64,000 nt of DNA from Oenanthe sinensis (Eukaryota; Streptophyta; Magnoliopsida; Apiales; Apiaceae). The stretch is from contig CM053809.1 of the NCBI GenBank assembly GCA_028671895.1, positions 35,253,501 to 35,317,500 on the forward strand, written 5' to 3'. Shown here in pieces: positions 46,321 to 59,070 of the stretch. Each line of letters opens with the position of its first letter. Positions within the stretch are counted from its first letter, which is position 1. The position numbers and the translations under genes were made by a program. Under the pieces are notes generated by a model, which saw only the letters and a program-made list of their open reading frames with translations, had not been told where the DNA came from and did not search any database.

Positions 46321-48831
46321 CTGCATTATTAAGAAACTGGTCAATCATATTTGCTTGAGGATAAGTGCATCACATATAAAAAGTTTATCATCATTCTTTT
46401 AATAGCAGTAGGTGGGTTGGAAAATTCTTGAAGATCTATTTATTAAACTAGCTGCACTCAATCATTACGTAACCAGACCATCATATTTCAGTCTCTTAAA
46501 ATGCCTATTCGCCCACAAGCCCATCACATGAATGAAAAAATAGAATTAGGACGAGAAGAATTAAAACCAAATTTATATTCAAAAAACAATGTCATCACTT
46601 CACAACAACGAAAATAGGACTGAAAATAGCAGCATGACTGACTAGTTATTGGGAGATCAAAAAGTGGCCTACAAGCAGTAAGCAAGTAGATTAGACTTTA
46701 GAATTGATCTTATGTTATTACCAAAGCAAAACATACTCGGTACATCCCATTTGTAGGTAGGGTCTGCAAAAGGTAAGAGTATGCATACCTTACCCCTACT
46801 CCAGATAGTGGAGAGTCTGTTTCGGTGAAGACCCGCAAACTATAAACGGTATTAATTATCACTTAGCTCAGTGCTTAGGCCCAAATTTCTGAAATGGCAC
46901 CCTTCTTTTTGATGTCACACAGAAAATAAATACAATTATACAAGTGGACTTCAACGGCGAACTAGTTAACACCGTTAAACAGGCGGACGTAACGGACAGA
47001 AATATTGACTAGGATAGGGCATGGAAACATACTTGTATTGTGTTCAAATAAACATCTGAAGTTCAAGGGTTCTTCAGATCCCCCTCCTCTCACAAATTAA
47101 CCCTTGGTCCTATATATATATACATATATGTATATATATATATATTTATTTATTTATTTTTTTTAATTTCCGGGAGTCGTATCATCTTGATAGGCTAAAT
47201 TCTCGAAGTCCCATTCCCATAACCATGATGCCCAACTCTTCGTCTGTGTATCTATAGAAGCTTTAAATTTTGTGCTCGCCCTAATTTTTGGTTTAGTTTA
47301 TGTGGCAAAAATGGGCAATGGAATGGTCTTCACACCAAAACATTCATATACACACACAAGAATTCCGGAGAAAAGAATAGAGATTAGAAAGATATGGTGT
47401 AACTGGCTTGCCGAACCATCATAGATATTAACGTTCTATTTCAAATTCCAAATCACCCGAGGTCTCAAATTCAGGATCTTCTGCCGCGCGAATGTAGCGC
47501 CTGGTACTCGAACATTGGCTCGAGGGTTTTGTTATGTTGGTAGAAATGAAGGAGTACTTTATAAAGGTATTTCTTATCAATCTGACGACACCCAGAACTC
47601 CCATTAAGAGAAAAACGGAACCCCCGTCGTACCATTGGACCCAAAAATGATACATGGGAAGAATCCGTTGGGTCTTCCAATATCAATAGGTTGATTGTTT
47701 TCGAAGAGCGATGGTGAAACCCTATCACAAATAATAATTTATACCTGTAAAAAATATATTTAGAAACAGAGGTTTTGTTATGTTGTATGATTTGTATCCT
47801 ATATGTAATAAGAGCAATGAAGTTTGTTAGTCGTCGTTAGTGTAACATGTTTAGGGATCTAACTTATCTAAAACCGATAATAGACCCAAAAAGAAACAGA
47901 AGAGAAGGGTTCTATCTAACAACACAATATGTTGCATCTACACTTTTCCTATCAAAGCCACTGCACTGCCTTGTCACTACCATATAAAAAATATGTCTAC
48001 CTATCAAACCGGTAACAACAATCGGTTCAGTTTCAAACATATTAATTGGAATGTATTTATCTTCTGTTTAAGGAGTTAAGGTGAGACCCCCAAATAAAAC
48101 AAAAATCTACTTGAGATATTTTGTCTCAAGACTCCCAAGTCCCAACCAGTGAGCTAAGTCATACTTAACCCCTTTTAGTGTACGAAAGACATCAAAATAA
48201 TAGCATGACAATATGAAATTAAGATACAAAGACAATGAGAATAAAAGAATGGCTGCAAAATATGTATTAGAACACAGTGATCTTATGTTTCTACACACTA
48301 TCCAAATACCATTTCGGCTTCTACTTCCCGACTACACAAGGAATCTATTCACTACGTAAGTACTGTCATCCAAATTTCACGCTACTACAATCAATACTGA
48401 AAAAACATATTACATTAGTGATTAGCTTAGTTGTAATTCAATCAATTTCGTATCATCACAATCACGAACTCTTATTAGTTCCACGGTAAACAACCTAAAA
48501 CCCTGCCAGTTTATCCCCTACCCAATTTCCTAAATCAGCTAACAATCTTGCTTAAAGACAAATCTCATCAAGAAAACAACTTAGATCTGTAATTAAACTA
48601 AAATACACACACAAACAAGATTCCCATATAATTTCATCACCAAATTACTAAAACAAAACCAACCCACAAATAAAAATCAAAACTTTACCTCATCTACGCA
48701 TGTTACTTATAGTGTCACAGTAAATATCATATTTCAAGATTTCATTTGATCAAGCAAACACAGATCTACAAAAAGAAACAAACCCAATATATGTATTGTG
48801 TGTGTGTGTGTATTTATACATATATGCGTAC
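46321..48831 (-). other. 5'-UTR intron of the Yos1-like gene (about 2.5 kb)
   Basis: Inferred from a GTACGC donor after TTTTGCAAG (48832) and the acceptor at 46321. It contains an 85-codon frame at 47471-47728 (minus) that ends near a patch reading RAAEDPEFET, recalling plastid psbD; the rest of that frame is not recognisable. It also has a decayed dispersed repeat at about 46733-46845 and AT microsatellites near 47110-47150. Plant 5'-UTR introns of this size often raise expression. Confidence 0.5.
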
Positions 48832-48904
48832 CTTGCAAAAATATGATAACCCCCGAGGATGAATCGAAGCAAAACTTGGTACCACAGAGCGCTCAGATTG
48901 TGAT

Positions 48905-49350
48905 TTTTGTAAACAAAGTTGGAGAATACAGGGAGAAAATAGCCTTTTGCGGTATTATCTAGGGGTAGATTCGTAATTTCATATTGATAGTAACGTTGTT
49001 CTTATATTTTAATTTTTTTAATTTTATTTTGTGAAGTATGCAATTGGTATACTTGTGTTCTATGGTTATGTAATACAAAAATGTTCTATAGTGATGTAAT
49101 AAAAAATGTTATTTATAAGTATATTTTATATGTGGGCATCAAAATATTGCCAAAATTATAATTTAATAGTTTGTACTCTAACATACCTGCTGTACACCAG
49201 GTCTGTTTGACATTTTTTTTAATAAGTAGATTTATAGTTTAAATAAATAATGATCAGTGTGAAGAAATTTTGGGTTAAATTATAGTCCAACTTAAGTCCT
49301 GAAAAAATAAACACTTACCACTTTAATTATCTAATCGTATTCAGATTGTT
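48905..49350. other. Upstream of the Yos1-like gene
   Basis: The promoter side of the Yos1-like gene; AT-rich with no other gene. Confidence 0.4.
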
Positions 49351-50165
49351 TGATTTAAACTTACTTCGTTCTCAATTTATTTGTCTTATTTAATATTTTT
49401 TTAGTTAAATTAATCAAATTTTAATTTAAAATTAAATTTATTATATAATTAGAAAATATATATAATCTACTCTAAAATATAATTTTAATTTTCTAAATAA
49501 GACAGTTCATATGGAATGGAATGATAATTTACAAGTAGAAAAATGTATTTATAAGAAAACCAAACATCACAATTATAATATTAGCACTTTAATGAATTCA
49601 AAATTTTATTTCAGTTCAATCCATTAGCTTCTTCAATTTGATGTGTGTCTATTTCTGTTGTACATGACCCTGATGTCTACTTAAAATCGCGTAGGAGTCG
49701 TTTGGTTCGGGAGTATCTGGAATGAAATATGAGTTTAGAATGAATAAAATTCATACTTGATTTAAACTTATTTCGTTCTCAATTTATTTATCTTATTTAA
49801 TATTTTTTCTAGTTAAATTAATCAACTTTTAACTTAAAATTAAATTTATTATATAATTAAAAATATATATATAATCTACTTTAAAATATAATTTTAGTTT
49901 TCTAAATAAGACAGTTCATGTGAAATGGAATGATAATATACAAGTAGAAAAATGTATTTATAAGAAAATCAAATATCACAATCATAATATTAGCACTTTA
50001 ATGAATTCAAAATTTTATTTCAATTCAATCCATTAGCTTCTTCAATTCGATGAGTGTCTATTTCTGTTGTACATGACCCTAATGCCTACTTAAAATCACG
50101 TAGGAGTCGTTTGGTTCGGGAGTATCTAGAATGAAATATGAGTTTGAAATGAATAAAACTCATGT
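49351..50165. repeat. Tandem duplication, unit about 407 bp
   Basis: Two adjacent copies, starting TGATTTAAACTT at 49351 and 49758, share nearly all bases. Both include CTAAATAAGACAGTTCAT and GGAGTCGTTTGGTTCGGGAG. No coding capacity. The GTTTGGTT stretch suggests a duplicated MITE. Confidence 0.8.
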
Positions 50166-51622
50166 TTGATGTTTGTTTCAGTTTTTTTAAATTTCAACCT
50201 CATTTCTCAAACCTACGAAGCATGAGTTTTTGATATTTAAGGGAGGAGGTGGGTATGAGGAAAGGGTATGAGTATCAATTTCAATATTATTATTTTATTA
50301 TTGATAATTAACATTATTAATAATAAAATAATAATATATACAATCAAGCATTATTATTAATAAAAAAATATTTATATAATAAAATAAATTTATCTAATTA
50401 TTAATTTAATAATATTTTATATTAAATAATTTTATTACAGAACTAAATCAAACGCATGATATTAATAATAAAATTTCATTCTCATATCACCCTAACCCGA
50501 TTTTTGATACTAAACTCATACTGCCTCATGAATCAAACCACCACAGATGTGTAGTTCATGTGAATGTCATCAATCAGCTAAGCTAAGGAATATGTAATTT
50601 CTATCGAAGGCTGGCCATGAAAAATTATCCCGATGAATTAAAATTGTGTCTCTTAATAGTTAATAATAATTCAATATCAAATATATATGATTTATTAGTT
50701 GTGAAATATTTCTTTTCTAACAGCTTTTTACTAACAAAAATTAGTAGTAAGCTTTTCATATTTTTTGTGTACTCTTAAAATTTTTATCTTTTTATGTGCT
50801 CCTATACATTTTTATTTTTTTTTCTTTTATAAAAAACTAGCTCTTAGATCCGTGCAAGACACGGACTATCTTTGAAAATTGAATAATATATATATATATA
50901 TATATATATTATTTTAATATATTATTTTTTATTATATTAACATATTGTTCTTTAAATTTTATAAAATATATTTTAATAATTCACATTTATATACGTTATT
51001 TTCTATGATACGTACATATTGAATTACTCATGTTCTCATAATTTTTTAATTGTTAATTATAAAATGATGCATCTATAGTAAAAATAAATAAATTTATCAG
51101 GTGAGATGAAGAGTTAGATAACACGTAAAATTATATAATAGTTTGTATGTATTTATAACCGTAAAAAGAATAGTATTAACATGGGTTTACACATATAAAT
51201 ATAATCGAGAGTTTAGAATTTATCGGGTTAAAGAATAATGTTTAAATTAGACATAACACGTTAAATGAATAATTTTTTATGGTTCCCACATAATAGAGAC
51301 ATTATATTTCTTACCTCTATAAATGAATAATTTCGATTAATGAATATAATTTTCAAGTCTTGAGCGTATTCATTTATCGAAATTTAACTATATGTGTGTA
51401 CACACATATACATAATTTTTATAGCAATAATAATAGAGTCAAATTGATTTCATAATTGAATGTAAGCATATACGTGCACAGGCTAAAACTGTAAATTTAA
51501 GATCTAATATAAGGATGTAATTGTAATTTTAAATTGAATAAAATGTTTCCACAAAAAGACATGATGCGGTATTATATAATGGGTTGGTAAAAAGGGAGAT
51601 GTACCCATTCAATAGTATAAGC
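50166..51622. repeat. AT-rich repeats with a Helitron-like end
   Basis: On the minus strand, 50864-50837 has hairpin CCGTG-TCTTG-CACGG, 9 nt, then CTAG followed by T, as in the two Helitron ends near 34 and 38 kb. A TA microsatellite lies at about 50888-50912. No gene is seen. Confidence 0.5.
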
Positions 51623-52233
51623 TAGGGGTGTTCGTGGATGAGGTTGGTCAGGTTTGAGCTGTTTTTTCTACCCAACACAATTAGTTCGGTTTGAAAATGT
51701 TCGACCCATTATGTTAAAAAATATTATACAACCCAACCCTACCCGGTTTGGATCGGTTTGGGTCGGGTTGGTTCGGTTTGGGTCGGGTCGGTTCGGTTTG
51801 ATCAGTTTATAACTAATATTAAAATTTTATATCTTAACATAAATTACAATAATAAAATTTACTATCTCAACATAAATGATAATAAAACTAAAAAAACATT
51901 AACAAAATATGTTCATAAATAGTAAAATTTATAACTAATCTAATAAATATTAAAAAATTTAAATATATAATTACTATTATATTAATATCTAATATATAAA
52001 TTATCATTAAAGTATAAAATATCGGATGTAATTATATATTATATAGCATATAATATATATGTATCGGGTTGGGTTGACTAAAATAATTTTCAACTCATAC
52101 CCAACCCAATTAATTCGGGTTGAACTATTTTCAACCCAATTTAATATCCAATTTTTTATTTTCAATTAAATCGGCCGAAATTAGGGTCAGTTTGGGTCGG
52201 TTTAATCGGGTTTTGTATACCATGAACACCCCC
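51623..52233. mobile_element. hAT-like MITE next to the O-fucosyltransferase 3' end (about 610 bp)
   Basis: It starts TAGGGGTGTTCGTGG and ends CCATGAACACCCCCG, an imperfect inverted repeat of the same type as the elements at 10564 and 11985. The interior has GGTTCGGTTTGGGTCGGG-type stretches. A convincing 8-bp duplication was not found. It ends about 160 bp beyond the stop codon of the neighbouring gene and may lie in its 3' UTR or terminator. Confidence 0.65.
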
Positions 52234-52396
52234 GTAAAAAAAGCTGCTTGGCCTCGTGCCGGCTCTTATGCATGCCATAACCGAAGCAAACTGGTATTTT
52301 TGTACACATGCTGAAGCAATGTGGTTTTTCTGTATCTTTAATTTCAATTCCTATATTTAACAGAAGATAATTTTCATGCATATGCAATCTTTTTTG

Positions 52397-55300
52397 CTAT
52401 TGACCTTTTGAGGACATTTTACAAATGCAGCCAGGCATAGGATTTGCATAGAAACTTTGTTCACGCTTAGGCGTAACGCCTGCTACTCTATTCTTCGGTT
52501 CTGCAGTCCTATTCGCGTGTATGTTCTTAATCTGTGTCGAAAAACCTTCCCATGTTAGCTTACCCTCATCCAATGCATCCATCAGTTTTGCAAAACTCCG
52601 CCTGTATCAATTCAAATGACATATAGACCAGATGAAATTCTGCTGAAACTAGTAAATGTAATAGAAGAGTAACTGAATTTGCTGTGATATTTTGCATTAC
52701 GTACCTGTCAGGATCAATAGTTTTGCGAAACCCTTCATACATCCGGTGACCACGAACTGCCTTAGCCATATTTCCATCATAAGTATACACAAAAACATCA
52801 CTCTCCACTGCTACAATGTAGTCCAATGCTGCAAGCTTATTGTGCCTACCTGTAAAAGGTTTCAACTCCTCTTCTGTTGCTAAAGTCGAGTGATAATACA
52901 CTTTTGGATATTTTTCGATGAGTGCATTTAAGTTATTTTCTCCGTATATATTCCCTGAAGCTATGTAAATTTTCGTGTCTGAAGGATAGCCCATTGCTTC
53001 AAGAAACAAAGCTGCCTCTCTTGGTGTCATCGGACAGCCACCTTTTAGTCGCTGCTGTTTACTTTTGATGTGTTTCTCTTTCCAATGCTTTACATTATAT
53101 CTCATCTTCTTAAGCTCCGCAGACTCCTTTGACGTAAGATTATGATTACATCCTGTGAATGCTAGCATATCCTTTTCATATCTACAATGTTGGATTCTAT
53201 GATAAGAAAGGAAGCACTTGCTTTTTTTACTGAAAATAAATGCCAGAGAAGATGGGCATCGGCTACTTAAAGTAAAGGATCACTTGCAAATTATATTTAT
53301 TAATTTAGAAACTAAGTTACCTTAAATGCAGAGCAACATAAGGGTCTTGGTCGAATTTAATTCTGTCTACTAGTCTAGAGCCTAGTCCATAAATCTCATC
53401 CGTGAATTGAAGAGCTTCATACATTGCTCGGCATCTCAGCCTCTGGATTGAGTTTGGGACATGATTATTAGCAAGGCGCGAATTGGTGTGTGTAAATTCT
53501 ATCACTTTGTTCATTTTCAGTAATGGAAGTATCTGTTTTTTGTAATAACTGGGCTGTGATTTAAAAAAAGAACAATGTTAGAAATTTCCTTCCAGCACAT
53601 TCACTTCTTAAATCTTAGCAGAAAAGTAATCTTCTTGTTAAGTCACCTACATACCTTAGACCAAGAAACAGGGGATTTCACAAGAGGCTTCACAGCTGTG
53701 AGTTCCAAAGGAAGAGATTCCACTACTTCCACATCCTCTTCCAGAATCTTTTTGAAGAGCTTCCAGTCAAAAATATCCTTAAAATCACTGAAATAGATCA
53801 GTCTTAGATCAACAATGTTATTCCTATGTATATATAAATGGTGATTTTACTGTTCTTTCCATCCATCTTAGGTGTGTTATGTTTGTTAGAAGAAAATATG
53901 TACGAGCCACAGATTATCTCGAAAAAAACAATCATGCAGTATGATCCAGAATCAGAGCTACCTTGGGTCAGTCCAAAAGGATTTGTGATCCAAGGAAGGA
54001 AGAACCAGAGTAGCATTCATTATTTTGGCTATTGCAACCATGTCACTTATCTACAAGAACAAAATAATGAAGATTATTACATCAAAACTACAGATAAGGC
54101 AGGTATGTAGTACTCGCACACAGATGCAATGAGGTTTTAACCCCCAATTTCTTTTTGCCAAGAAAAGAATGATATTCACTATGTTATAATGTTAGAAATT
54201 CAAAAAGATATATGTGTGTGCTTAAACACATATGAATATTTTGATGCTTACTCCAGTTTTCATCTGATTCAGCCCCCCATTTGAATGAACTAGTATATAG
54301 CCATTTGTGGTGGCGCTTTTATTTCCTGAAAGCATAATATAACAACGAGGACAAATTAGATTCGGATAATTAGAACAAATAAACATATTTACAACCTTCA
54401 GCACTAATAATTTAAGCTGAGGAAGCAGAAACATACTGATTTCTTTACTTGACCTATCAATGCATGTGTAGTAGTCGTCATTTCTGGGATTCTTCCATAT
54501 TTCCGGAATCTGATGAAGGATAGACCAAATGATTAAGCTGGCTGATTACTAAATTTAAAAAATGCGGACAACTGTTGAGTATCTTAAGTAGGAGATTAAA
54601 TAACTTTAATCCCTTTAAGGTATAAGTTTTTTTCATACACAACTCTATCCTAAAATGACCAAAATTTTCAATCTTAGATCGGAAACTAATCAAATGTAAC
54701 ACTTCTTTCAAAACAGCCTGCTATATTGAAATAATATCCTGACCAGGTAGTCCTTCATAGCTTGTCGACGCTCATAACTATTTTCTTCTGTTTCCTCCTC
54801 TGCAATGTTCTCCTGGATACTGTTCACTGCATTAGGATGTATCAAGAAACCGTTTTTCTTCAGGGGATGTATCAAGAAATCATTTTTCTTCAGGGGGAAA
54901 TCATTTTTCTTCAGGGGATGTATCAGGAAATCATTTCTCTTCATAGGATGTATCAAGTGATCATTTCTCCTCTTTGGATGTATCAAAAAATCTTTTCTGT
55001 TGAGGGGATGTATCAAGAAATCGTTTCTCTTCAATTTTGCAGTACTTGAATTTAGGAAACTATGCATTAGCATCATCTTCAAAATAACGGTGAAGACTAT
55101 TAAAAAAGTTAAGACTCCAGGAACCCATTGCCTTAGATTCTTCTTCCTCAGCTTCAAAGCTCTTAATAAAGATCTCATTATTCTTCTTACGATGACACAA
55201 CCACCTACAACAGGCAAACCTGAGCGGTGGTGGCTGTAGAGACGGTTACGACTACTGCCATCGCTAGTGCCACCTCCACCGCCATCATCATCGTCATCTT

Positions 55301-55409
55301 CTTCAGTAGATTCAATGGAATCTTTAGGCCTTCTTCTTGATCTTGAGGAGGATAGGGGAAGAAGTGTATTGAGTCTATTGACCGAGCTAGCTTCAGCTAT
55401 AGGTGACAT
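52397..55409 (-). CDS. O-fucosyltransferase family protein, eight exons (649 aa)
   Basis: Exons: 55409-54744, 54509-54437, 54325-54252, 54050-53962, 53787-53655, 53553-53321, 53181-52705 and 52601-52397, totalling 1950 nt in frame; the first donor is a weak GTCAGG. Plant GT65/GT68-type O-fucosyltransferases are Golgi type II membrane proteins acting on cell-wall or protein targets. Visible features are a basic, acidic-rich cytosolic N-terminus (DDDDDGGGGG), a membrane anchor at about 95-115 (VPGVLTFLIVFTVILKMMLM), then a tandem peptide repeat. The catalytic domain has NGYILVHSNGGLNQMKTG, LPSLDHKSFWTDP, the DPYVALHLR motif, CPMTPREAALFLEAMGYP, and GHRMYEGFRKTIDPDR. The exact sugar acceptor is unknown. 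Length is slightly above the family norm because of the repeat. Confidence 0.9.
54850..55060 (-). repeat. Coding minisatellite in the O-fucosyltransferase stem
   Basis: About seven tandem units of 30 bp encode variants of (K/R)(K/R)NDFLIHPL between the membrane anchor and the catalytic domain. One unit is shortened (KKNDFP). The units differ by single bases, as in a repeat that expands and contracts. Confidence 0.85.
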
Positions 55410-56150
55410 CTAACGTGTGAGAAGTTGTACATTAACAAAAATAGATGTGATATGATCATAGAGTTGAAGCTTCTTGTGTAAAATGAAATTAAAAGTTTGC
55501 TTTAATGATTACCTTTTACTTCTGTTTTCTTGTTTGTGCATGCACTACGTGAAAATTGCACACTTCCATGTTTGTATGGCTTTTCTGATAATGGGTCCTA
55601 AAAATAAGGACAAACACCCACCTATTCGTTAATTCTATCTCCCCTGTCTTTCTTGCTCTAATATGGAGAAACTTTATTAGCTTAAAACTAATTTTATTAC
55701 TAATTTTAGTTCAACTTCAACTAATTTCCAGGCTTAACGAGTAAAAATGTCAACTTTGAGGGCAACCCTTGTCTTGTTTATATTATATATGATGTATACT
55801 ATAAATCGATAAATGAGGTTGAATCAAACTAGAAACTACCTAAATAAACTGACTCATCCAACTTGACTCAATTAGACTCATCATCTTAACAGAACCTGAA
55901 ACACTATTTAAACACAACTCATTCAGATATTTGATCAAACCAGCAACTAGTCTTGAGGCCATAAAACGCAGAAAAATTGTATCATAATCTGAAATGTTGA
56001 TCTCATTCCATTTGCATAAGCATTACAAATTGATCAAAAACCTCATAAACCTAGCCATCAACAATAAACTCAAATAACAATGAAGATTACATCGATGAAA
56101 GTGGCATTTTATTCCGTTTAACATAAGTTGGCTGTAAATATAAGTAGTTT
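55410..56150. other. Intergenic: O-fucosyltransferase promoter and EC1-like 3' side
   Basis: No gene or recognisable element is seen. Confidence 0.4.
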
Positions 56151-56567
56151 CTAATCCATTAAAGGAACTAGTGTATGTGAAATATTTGTAGTGACATTGG
56201 CAGTATGTTGAGGAGAGGTGACATTAGAGTTGGAGGCATCACAATAGTCGCGGAGAATATCACTCTCTTTGGAAGTGAATCCAAGTGAGCCAAGCATGGA
56301 AGGCCAACAATCATGTCCAATAATTCTTATAGCACGACAACAACTCGGGCCTAGGTAGGCTTCTCCATTGAGGAAGAAAAGAATGACTTCACCGGTGCAC
56401 GATTGGAGCTTAAACAAAGAGTCCCAACAAGTAGATGAGCCCTCTTCTTCGTCGAGTTTTAATCGAGCTGCTAAAGTTGAATTCGATAAAGGTCGAGACA
56501 TTGCAATGTTGCATACGAAACATAATGCAATGCAGATGCAAATAACTAGCTTGGAAGAGTTGGCCAT
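56151..56567 (-). CDS. EC1: Egg-cell-secreted EC1-like protein (138 aa)
   Basis: A single exon starting MANSSKLVICICIALCFVCNIAMS, a clear signal peptide, so the mature protein is secreted. The prolamin-like (DUF1278) domain shows all six conserved cysteines: CWDSLFKLQSC, PSCC, HDC and YC, with the EC1 hallmark stretches FFLNGEAYLGPSCCRAI and GFTSKESDILRDYCDAS. In Arabidopsis EC1 proteins are released by the egg cell at sperm arrival and activate sperm for gamete fusion. I chose this ATG because the upstream one (56609) adds a stretch before the signal peptide not expected in the family. The C-terminal tail (SNVTSPQHTANVTTN) has several NxT/S sites. Confidence 0.9.
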   Translation of the reverse strand: MANSSKLVICICIALCFVCNIAMSRPLSNSTLAARLKLDEEEGSSTCWDSLFKLQSCTGEVILFFLNGEAYLGPSCCRAIRIIGHDCWPSMLGSLGFTSKESDILRDYCDASNSNVTSPQHTANVTTNISHTLVPLMD

Positions 56568-57480
56568 GGTTTGGAGACAAACTAAAAGGAATGTTGTGTG
56601 GGAGATCATTGTAGGCTTAGTTTATTTATATAAGAAACTTGGGCAGATGAAGGGATAAAACTGATAAAAAAATTTAAGAGGGAAATCAAAAAGCTTACAA
56701 ACATAAACTCATTCATTAATGTTACAAAACCGCATGAAAAGTTGAGGTTTGATATTGATGGAACATTTCTTTATTCTTATTTTTTTTTATACTCGATTTA
56801 TAGGTATAACTTGCTATTGGTACCTTTAATCTCCGCATTATATAATACCACAACACACACTTTGGGGAAACATTTTATTCATTTTAAATTATTTATATAT
56901 CCTTACATTCAAAAATATTTTTACTATTATACCCTTATAAATACTTCACTTATCAATTTAATTATGTTAAATTAACATTTAATCCCTTCATTATAAATAC
57001 ATATCAATTTAACATACTTATTAATTATAATATTATTATATTTATTAATATCTCATATTTCCTAATATATAATAAAATTAATTACTTTTTATATAATTAA
57101 TACACACACATATATCACAAATATGAGATTATATATATTAATTTATCAACAAATGATATTAATGAGTTATTCGTATGATATGGAAATTCATTTATATTTT
57201 TAAATATATGTAAGTGATTAGAAAACTCAAAATACAGGGTAAATGACTTGATTACAAAATATTTTAATATATGTGCAGAGCAATGTGAATTTATTGAATC
57301 GATTAATATATATAATTTAGTAATAATAAGTTATCGATGATAAAAAAAATTGAATTTCAGTCATCAAAACTCAATTTTCAGGTAATTTTAATTTTCTTTA
57401 GAACCATATAATTCAAATTATCAAATAAAAACAATTCTAACATTTCTTATTTTAAAAAAAATGCTACAATAGCAGTATTT
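56568..57480. other. Intergenic AT-rich region between EC1-like and eL33 genes
   Basis: AT-rich; includes the EC1-like promoter. No gene or clear element. Confidence 0.4.
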
Positions 57481-57510
57481 TCAGTTTTGTAATACTCCAC
57501 TGATTCAAGA

Positions 57511-57622
57511 AGCCCAAGAATGAATATAAATATGGGCTTTAATTCATAAATCTTGGAAAAAACCAAGAAGCCCAAACATAGATAGACCACAATATATACA
57601 AGTAACATAATAATTAGGGTTT
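57511..57622 (+). promoter_or_regulatory. Ribosomal-protein-type promoter: site II motifs and telo-box
   Basis: Three site II-type elements (AGCCCA at 57511 and 57569, TGGGCT at 57533) precede a TATA-like AATATATACA (57591) and a telo-box TTAGGGTTT (57614-57622). This combination is characteristic of plant ribosomal protein genes and ties them to TCP-driven growth control. It lies 70-180 bp upstream of the eL33 start codon. Confidence 0.75.
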
Positions 57623-57688
57623 CATTCTTCTTCTTGTTGTTCTCCGCCAGCATCCCCTCAGGTAAGGCACTTCACAAATCAACCAAAA

Positions 57689-58230
57689 ATGGTCAAGGGC
57701 AGGCAAGGCGAGCGTGTCAGGTAAAACCCATCTCACCACATGTACATACAACTCATCTGTATGTATATAACTGATAATATTTAGTATGTCTTGTCTGAAT
57801 TAATAATGTGTTGTTTTTGGTAGGTTGTATGTACGAGGAACAATATTGGGTTACAAGAGATCGAAGTCAAACCAGTACCCAAACACATCATTAGTTCAGA
57901 TAGAAGGTGTGAACACAAAAGAAGAGGTATCATGGTACCAGGGGAAACGTGTGGCTTATATTTATAAGGCTAAGGTTAAGGTTAAGGGGTCCCACTATCG
58001 TTGTATTTGGGGTAAGGTTATTAGGCCTCATGGTAACACTGGTGTTGTTCGTGCTAAGTTCACTTCCAATCTCCCTCCTAAATCCATGGTACTTTTTATG
58101 TTTTGTGTATGTATTTATGTTGTTTGTATGTATATGTTGTTGAAATGTGGTTATTATGGTTTGTTGATGGGTGTTGTTTTTGATGTAGGGATCTAGGGTG
58201 AGGGTTATGATGTACCCGAGCAATATATGA
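57689..58230 (+). CDS. RPL35A: Ribosomal protein eL33 (RPL35A), 112 aa
   Basis: Exons 57689-57720, 57824-58088 and 58189-58230 give [40 protein letters not shown] ... YQGKRVAYIYKAK ... [43 protein letters not shown]. Sequence and length match the cytosolic large-subunit protein eL33. It is a structural ribosomal protein of the 60S subunit. The short first exon with a pyrimidine-rich 5' UTR is typical of ribosomal protein genes. All residues of the conserved core appear present, so the gene is very likely functional. Confidence 0.95.
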
Positions 58231-59070
58231 GGTACTACTTTACTCTTTTTATTTCGTATCGTAAATGGTTTTATTAGAAGTTGTGGTGTTATTGATGTTG
58301 ATCCTTGCTAATGTACTATGCATTTTGTATTTTATATTGTATTGTGATGGATTCTTTATTGTTTTAGTGTGAATTGCTTGTTGTTTGTTAAATATAAGTT
58401 GTTCTGTTGGCTAATGATTATCAATTTGTGTTTTATGTGTGTGTGTTATGTTGGTTTAAACTAAGTTCATTGGGTATTATCTGAACGGGGTTGGTAATTT
58501 TGGATTTTGTTGAATTTAAATGAATGTGGTTTTCTTATCTTACTAAGCTATGAAGTTTTGTATTAGAACAATGGATGTTCATTTTCCTTGTTTGGTTTTA
58601 AATACAGAAGCACTCTAGTACAACTACAAGTCTATAATAGTAGTGTTGGAAGGTTGAAATGTATTTTAGTGCTGATTTTGTTGAATTATTCCACAGAAAT
58701 ATGTGTTTGTTGGTAAGTATGATATATTTGAATATGGATACCTGAATGTGGGGTGTTTTTGTTCTTGCCAAGCCACTGTTGTTCTCTCTTCCATTAATCG
58801 GAAACATATAGAATTCATTTGTATATGAGGAAGAACCTTGTTATAGCTGATCAACATATCATGTATACTTTTGTTAGCGGTTTACCGGTGTGAAATTATG
58901 TCATAATAATGCAATACGAAAATAAAATTGTATGCTGCACAACATTGCTTTCTGGCTGTAGGCAATGGGCTTTTTCCCTGCAAAGGGGCAGATGTCTTGG
59001 TGCTTTAGAGCATTATCGAGTGAACTTCTGTATGCGAATAAGACTTGTTTTCCTGTATGCTGCATCCTAA
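58231..59070. other. 3' flank of the eL33 gene
   Basis: 3' UTR followed by AT-rich sequence; no further gene is supported. Confidence 0.4.

Noticed and set aside
53838..54110. 90-codon plus-strand frame
   Set aside because: It overlaps exon 4 of the minus-strand O-fucosyltransferase and its intron; the minus-strand reading has clear family motifs.
54762..55049. 95-codon plus-strand frame with repeated peptides
   Set aside because: It is the antisense shadow of the coding minisatellite in the O-fucosyltransferase.
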